A stretch of DNA of 64,000 nt. It comes from Myrica gale. Taxonomy: Eukaryota; Streptophyta; Magnoliopsida; Fagales; Myricaceae. The position numbers and the translations under genes are program-made. Position 1 is the stretch's first letter, and each line of letters starts with the position of its first letter. Of this stretch, positions 57,901 through 64,000 are shown one piece after another. Under the pieces are notes generated by a model. That model made no database searches and was not told the origin of the DNA. It worked only from the letters and a program-made list of their open reading frames with translations. The stretch covers positions 13,436,501 to 13,500,500 of the forward strand of contig OZ005609.1 in NCBI GenBank assembly GCA_963930655.1, written 5' to 3'.

Positions 57901-60900
57901 CATGGAGAAGGCTCTTTTGATCTCCTGAAGACGATGTATCAGAAAGTTTATTGCTTCTTACTAATTTGTGTTCAAGCTTTTCGCAGGAATGTGTGAGAGG
58001 AGCTCTCAAAGGCAAGACCGTTTTACTTGTAACCCACCAAGTTGATTTCTTACATAATGTGGATCTTATTTTAGTAAGTGTGCTATTTTTTCGTGAAGGA
58101 AAAAAAAAGTCTTCTGTTTTATTAGTCTCTGTCTCTCTTGCACTCAGATTTGCATACGTGGCTATAACTGTATTTGAAATTTCTTTTTGCTTCGTAATGC
58201 CAGGTTATGAGAGATGGCATGATAGTGCAATCAGGAAAGTTCAATGATTTACTTGATTCTCACTTGGATTTCACAGCACTAGTAGCCGCCCACGACACAT
58301 CCATGGAGCTTGTAGAGGCAGGCACTACCATGGCTGGTGAAAATTCCACCAAATTACCAAAATCACCTCAAACCTCTTCCAACTCTGGGGAAGCCAACGG
58401 TGAAAAGTCTCTAGAACAACCAAACTCTGACAAGGGGGCCTCCAAGCTCATCAAAGAAGAGGAAAGAGAAACCGGCAAAGTGAGCTTGCATGTCTATAAA
58501 CTTTACTGCACTGAGGCTTTCGGGTGGTGGGGTGTGGCAGTAGTGGTGCCGCTGTCTCTTTTGTGGCAAGCATCCCTAATGGCGGGTGATTATTGGCTGG
58601 CATATGAAACTTCAGAAGAACATGCTGCGTCATTCAACCCTTCTTTGTTTATTTCTGTCTATGCAATTATTGCTGCCGGCTCATTTGTCTTGATACTAAT
58701 AAGGGCCTTTTCTGTTGCATTTGTGGGGCTTAAGACATCCCAAATTTTCTTCACACAAATTCTTCACAGTATCTTGCATGCCCCCATGTCATTTTTTGAT
58801 ACAACGCCTTCGGGAAGAATTCTAAGCCGGGTAAGAAGTCAAACACCAGTTTAAGATGCTCTTCCTTTTGCCTGTCAGTCTTGGTTTTGTGTTCTGGCAG
58901 ATCCTGCTCCTATTTGGTGTAGACCTCTTCTTTATTATACAAAATGGAGTGGTATCAAGTTTTTCAGGTCAAGATGCTTAGATTGATTGAATTTCTTTAT
59001 GTATTTCCTCCTGCAGGCATCAACTGATCAGACGAACATTGATATCTTCCTCCCCTTTTTTGTGAGCTTAACGATTGCTATGTATATCACAGTGATCAGC
59101 ATCTTCATTATCACATGCCAATATTCTTGGCCCACAGTATTCTTGTTGATTCCGCTTGCATGGTTGAACTTCTGGTATCGGGTATGAGCTCTCATTGTTT
59201 CATGTTTGTAACATTTATTGCCGCTGTTATCATAAAGCTTAAATTAAGACAGGAGGATATATCATGACATGCCACATGCGACAGTAGGGGGCACTTAATC
59301 TAAGAATTGTGTATGTATTAAGAATTCACAACTTTCAACACTTGGCGTAGTAATGTTTAACAGGACTGCCTTAGTTATACATAGAACCAAAAAGCATGTA
59401 TGTTTTTCTGACAGCTTCAATTTAATGATTATTATCGGAACCCAATAAATCTGACATGAATGATATAGTGTAATCGTCATTGATAATTCCGCTATATTGT
59501 GGATCAGGGATACTATCTTGCATCATCTCGTGAATTGACCCGTCTTGACTCTATCACAAAGGCGCCTGTTATCCATCATTTCTCAGAAAGTATCTCTGGT
59601 GTTGTAACTATCCGCTCTTTCAGTAAGCAGGATAGGTTTTGTGATGAAAATGTTAAAAGGGTTAATGCCAATTTGCGTATGGATTTCCACAACAATGGAT
59701 CCAATGAATGGCTCGGTTTCCGTTTAGAACTGCTTGGAAGCTTCATCCTCTGCATTTCAACTATGTTCATGATCTTGCTCCCTAGCAGCATTATAAGGCC
59801 AGGTATGAACATTTAATATTTTGGGCAGAACCACGGTGATACAATATCTCTTGTCAATAATTTAATGATCCTTCGATTACTTGAGATGTTTACTGCGGAT
59901 AGATTCCACACTGTCTCTTTGTTTTATTTTTCCCTTTTCTTGGTAAATAAGAATCCTCAAACTCAATATCTTGAAATCAGTGAATTCTGATAACCACTAG
60001 ATTCAATGTATGAAAGTGTATATATTTCATGAGCTGTTCCACCAAATGAATGATATCATCTCGTACCTTCAAAATTTTAATTTTCTTCTTCCTTTCTTCT
60101 AAGACCATCAAAGTTTTACGTGTTTAATGTACATATAGTATCTATTTCCTGCAGAGAAATTGACTAGTTCACTTGCTCTACATCTTGCAGAAAATGTCGG
60201 TTTATCTCTTTCCTATGGATTGTCCTTGAATGGTGTGCTGTTCTGGGCCATCTATATGAGCTGCTTCGTGGAGAACAGAATGGTGTCTGTTGAGCGGATT
60301 AAGCAGTTCACTGATATTCCATCAGAAGCAGAATGGGAAATCAAAGACCGTCGTCCTCCTTCTAACTGGCCCGCCCATGGCAATATTGACCTTAAAGACT
60401 TGCAGGTGTGGTTTGATATATTAAATCAAATTCCTACCCTCAAATTCCCAGATTATTGAAATTATTCTTCCATGGCCTAGTCTGATGGAATGAGGCGTAA
60501 ATGTTTGAATGTGACATAGAATCAATAGAAAGTACTTCACTAGATTTATTTCCTCTAAAAACATTTAACCGGCATGCCAACATTAAACAAGTTACTACTT
60601 GATCTTAACATCAAAATTATCCCAGGTGACCTTTAAATCTTTGGCGTGCAGGTCAGATATCGTCCAAACACACCTCTGGTACTGAAAGGTATTACGCTAA
60701 GCATCCATGGGGGAGAAAAGATCGGTGTTGTTGGTCGAACAGGAAGTGGGAAGTCGACTATGATCCAGGTTTTCTTTAGGCTGGTGGAACCTTCAGGAGG
60801 GAGAATAATTATAGATGGCCTTGACATTCGCATGCTAGGACTTCATGATCTTAGGTCTCGTTTTGGAATCATTCCTCAAGAACCTGTTCTTTTTGAAGGG

Positions 60901-62054
60901 ACAGTAAGAAGCAATGTTGATCCAATTGGCCTGTATTCAGATGAGGAGATATGGAAGGTAAACATGCGATTCTTGATTTCGATTTTTGGCAAGAGTAACT
61001 TGTGACGTGCTGATCCCACCAAAACATATGGTTTTGAATAAACAAAAATGCACTTCTACATCAGTTATCACGATGTGTGATTTACCCTCCTTTTTTTAAA
61101 AAAAAAATGATTTTCTTTTGTAGTTGCCCCTAAATCAGTTTTGTTCCTCTTATCATTGACATGTGAAAGTTTACTCCTTTATAACACACGATAAAGTTTG
61201 TTGGCTAAGCATTCTTTTAAGAGCTATACATGGAAGAAAATGGGAGTATATGTTGTTTGTTTGCAGTAGCTTAGAACTTATAACTTTTGTAGAGCCTGGA
61301 GCGCTGTCAACTTAAAGATGTGGTTGCTGAAAAACCCGATAAGCTTGATTCTTTAGGTATGTGACCCTTGCCATTTTCTGCGGCCTTCTCTTTCAAAACT
61401 AATCTCCATCAGTAACTGACTGCTTCCACAATATTTTTGACTGCATAGTGGTTGATAATGGAGACAACTGGAGTGTTGGGCAGAGACAACTTCTCTGTTT
61501 GGGCAGGGTTATGCTAAAGCAAAGCAAAGTCTTGTTTATGGATGAGGCCACTGCTTCTGTTGATTCACAGACTGATGCTGTAATTCAGAAGATTATCCGG
61601 GAGGACTTTTTGGCCTGTACAATCATCAGCATTGCTCACAGGATACCCACAGTCATGGACTGTGATAGAGTTTTAGTAATAGATGCAGGTCTGTGCCTCT
61701 CTCTCTCTCCCCCCATAAATAGATATGTATTTGCATATCTTTTTGGTTAATGTGATCTCGTGATTAGTCTGAACTCTCATGAAAATAATTTCTGGACAAC
61801 AATAACAAGAAGCAAGTTTTCAATCCGTCCATATTGTTCAAGCTGTGCATGTAGACTGTAAATTATTTTACAGGACATCATGCTGATGATACTGGCATTT
61901 CTCACCGTATGAAGTCTGTATCTTATGCCCCTTTCTTCCTACCTTCTCAACAGGACGGGCAAAGGAATTCGATAAACCATCTCGCCTACTTGAGAGGCGA
62001 TCGCTTTTTGGGGCATTAGTTCAAGAGTATGCCAACCGCGCATCTGGACTGTAA
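54927..62054 (+). CDS. ABCC4: ABC transporter C family (MRP type), ABCC4/ABCC14-like
   Basis: This is a full-length MRP-type ATP-driven exporter. Exons: 54927-57026, 57282-57602, 57987-58073, 58204-58830, 59017-59181, 59508-59802, 60155-60405, 60652-60957, 61293-61356, 61449-61688, 61954-62054, giving 1518 residues. Layout is TMD0 (hydrophobic segments in about 1-240), TMD1 (about 300-620), NBD1 with Walker [10 protein letters not shown] (677-685), LSGGQ (767-771) and Walker B IYLLDD (787-792), TMD2 (about 890-1200), and NBD2 with GRTGSGKST (1310-1318), WSVGQ (1413-1417) and VLFMDE (1433-1438). NBD1 has Asp where NBD2 has the catalytic Glu, which is normal for this subfamily. The N-terminal [13 protein letters not shown] block and length fit Arabidopsis ABCC4 or its close relative ABCC14. 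In-frame ATG 54897 is 10 codons upstream; I prefer 54927. Confidence 0.94.
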
Positions 62055-63160
62055 GACAACCAGTCTGCTTCCCTGTCCAACCGCTGCTAACCTTGGCAAA
62101 TCGTCTTCGGAACATCATCAGAACCCCATGAAAAGAATTCCCTTATTTAGGTTATAGGTAGCTGAGGAGGAATTCTCGTATATTTTGATTCATATGGTCT
62201 TTGTAGTATCGGCCCTCTATTTGGAGGTACCTCAAATGCTAATTTCTGCATTTTGCAGTTGAAATATAGCAAGTCTATGAATGTTATATATATATTTCTG
62301 GATAATCGGGAAACGCTTCTGATTTATGAAATAGAAGTTTACAATTTGTACTAACCTGATCACAAGTTTGTCTAGAAAGTGAGATGCTAGTATCTTCTGA
62401 TGTTTTCTCTAAGTAATTCTTTTAGAAGATTCACCGGAAATATTATTCCCTTAAGGCTATTAATAAGTTACCATTTTGGAAACGGATATTTATTATGATA
62501 TCAAGAGATTAACATAAGGATTTCAATTTAACATAAGATATGTTTTTTTTAATCAAGGAAATTCCAAAGAAACTAGGACTTTTGTTGCGAGGGATTAAGA
62601 CAATTAAATTTTACTTAAATAATTCCAGGCTTAATTAATCTATCCGTCCCTACAATTTAATTATGTCTCGATTTGGTCCTTCCACCTTAGATTTTCCTCG
62701 TGGTTTTTCTGGGATTAATTACTTTCCTGAAAATCTCATTCTATCCAGTCCAGAAAGGAAGTTCGACGGATGGAATATGCCTAAACGATTGATAAAAACA
62801 CGGCACTACTGATTATTAATCGATAACTGGATTGGGGTTTGAGAAATATTATAAAGTAAAGAAATGTTATGGGAGTTGGTGAAAAAGTGAAGAGAGAGAA
62901 GATTTTTAATAAATATTATAATAATAAAAAATTATGTGGTGAATTTTTTAATAGTAAACTTAAAATTTTGAGCCCAATTAATTGGGGCTCAAACATGCCC
63001 ATTATGTCCAAGTTGCTAAATAGTGACACGCTTTCAATTGGAATATGTCTACATGTCTTGTGTGGTCCATGCCTATGTGTCTTTAAGATGAGACTCTTAA
63101 CATAATTATATATATATTTGTAGCATTTGAATAAAATACGAAGCAATTAGATAAAATTAA
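62055..63160. other. 3' flank of the ABCC gene and AT-rich intergenic DNA
   Basis: The first about 300 bp are likely 3' UTR. The rest is non-coding. A single stretch 'atttggtccttccacctt' near 62680 recalls the foldback family, but no partner arm is visible. Confidence 0.5.
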
Positions 63161-63478
63161 GGGAATTATACAAATAACATAATGAGTTTTAACGTCTTTT
63201 TAAAAAAACTCACTGGGTTTTAAAAAATTTCAAACAGCTCACTGAGTTTGTTATTTTCGTATCAAAACTCACTGGATCTAATGCCGTTACACATGTTTAA
63301 CGGAAAATCCATCTTGGCCAATCATAATGTGACATGTTATTTTTGTTATGTAATGGAGTTGTGTCCAGTGAGTTTTGATATGAAAATAGCAAATCCAGTG
63401 AGCTGTTTGAAATTTTTTAAAACTCAATAAATTTTTTAAAAAGATACTAAAACTCAGTTTTTTATTTGTATAATTCCC
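63161..63478. mobile_element. Foldback Mutator-type MITE, copy 6 (318 bp)
   Basis: The two ends read GGGAATTATACAAATAA in complementary orientation. Arms of about 130 bp match through 'aatttcaaacagctcactg' and 'atcaaaactcactgga'. Perfect 9-bp duplications TAAAATTAA flank it (63152-63160 and 63479-63487). The arm sequence differs from the 'agtccctg' copies, so it is a separate subfamily with the same architecture. It is non-coding. Confidence 0.9.
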
Positions 63479-63671
63479 TAAAATTAAATTACTAGGCTCT
63501 GCTGATCCGAGCATTGAAAATAGTCAAATCACTTTTTTTTCTTCTAATTCAGAATTACTCATATCGCGCGATTTTGTTCCGAAGGCCAGGCCTAGAAGCC
63601 CTAAACCCCTTCCAAAACCCTCCTGCCCTCTTCTTCTTCGCCTAGCTAGAGAAACCAGAGAGCAAAGACAG

Positions 63672-63776
63672 ATGGGGGGTCGCGAAGAAAATACAAGAGG
63701 TCAAAGCCGAAGGTGCGCGTGGGTCTACCGAAGAAAAACCCTCACATATTCAAGCCGACCTTCTCTCTTCCTCCTA
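63672..63776 (+). pseudogene. NOP16: NOP16-like N-terminal fragment, frameshifted and interrupted
   Basis: From 63680, one frame reads SRRKYKRSKPKVRVGLPKKN and then PHIFKPTFSLPP, the conserved start of plant NOP16-like nucleolar proteins (60S ribosome assembly). The expected MGG before it is present only as ATGGGGGG; one base is missing, so the ATG at 63672 leads into another frame. Upstream, that frame meets a TAG at 63647 without an ATG. After LPP the match stops abruptly where GC-rich repetitive DNA begins. A 'ccctaaacccc' telo-box-like motif at about 63599 is typical of ribosome-biogenesis promoters. Confidence 0.65.
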
Positions 63777-64000
63777 GCCCTGTCCAAAAAACCGGCCGGA
63801 CCGGATCGGTTTTGACCCAAACCGGTTGACTTTTTTGAAACCGGGTTGACCGGACCTGTAAACCGGTGTTAACCGGTCCGGTCCCGGGTTACCCTCATAA
63901 AAACCCGGGACCGGACCGGACCGGAGTATACCTCTCCAAACCGGAAATTGGCCCAAAATGGCAAGACCCAAGCCCAAAACCGGCCCAAAATGGCATTGCC
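63775..64000. mobile_element. Possible hAT-type element end, runs off the window
   Basis: It starts TAGCCCTGTCCAAAAAACCGG and continues with dense 'accggaccggacc' and 'aaaccggtt' repeats in both orientations. A TAG-start with short GC-rich subterminal repeats is common in plant hAT elements. The other end lies outside the window, so neither size nor target duplication can be tested. Confidence 0.35.

Overview
The window is nuclear DNA of a flowering plant, most likely a dicot. Genes are widely spaced and split by GT-AG introns, intergenic DNA is AT-rich, and every recognisable protein matches a plant family. I cannot name the species.

Five complete or near-complete genes stand out. They are PMS1 (DNA mismatch repair, + strand, 3778-10740), LSM4 (U6 snRNP / mRNA-decay Sm-like protein, + strand, 19846-25003), GTS1 (WDR89-type WD40 protein, - strand, 26116-30547), a p23 HSP90 co-chaperone (- strand, 31627-35666) and an ABCC4/ABCC14-type ABC transporter (+ strand, 54927-62054). 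I rebuilt exon structures by hand from splice sites and reading frame. The joined exons give about 892, 149, 389, 218 and 1518 residues, all close to the usual family lengths. At the right edge a NOP16-like gene begins, is one base short after its ATG, and is interrupted. The genes do not form an operon-like unit; they are unrelated housekeeping genes separated by transposon-rich DNA.

The rest is mostly mobile-element debris, and this is where the unusual structure lies. (1) Foldback elements whose arms carry repeated 'agtccctgtggttt'-like blocks are flanked by perfect 9-bp (in one case 9-10 bp) target duplications. These lie at 12806, 15464, 17602, 42363 and 63161, with diverged duplications at 18241 and 33938. 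This is the hallmark of Mutator-superfamily MITEs. (2) A compact spliced gene (14280-15405, - strand) joins the N-terminal PB1-like domain and the C-terminal zinc knuckle of a MULE protein but lacks the transposase core. (3) LSM4 intron 4 holds a scrambled LINE (- / + / - orientation) next to a stray SET-domain exon with intact splice sites. (4) p23 intron 2 holds a small LTR element that contains a foldback MITE that contains a SINE. (5) Between 40.3 and 46.5 kb, CACTA-type subterminal repeats bracket a partial cyclin H gene, suggesting gene capture. (6) A 3.7-kb LTR element with a 5-bp duplication has decayed gag but no pol, and holds an array of about 26-bp repeats. (7) A second, 5'-truncated LINE/RNase H remnant lies at 50.6-52.2 kb.

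I found no rRNA, convincing tRNA, CRISPR or viral genes. No wholly new protein system is evident. The best candidates for novelty are the foldback family, the core-less MULE-derived gene and the putative CACTA capture of cyclin H.
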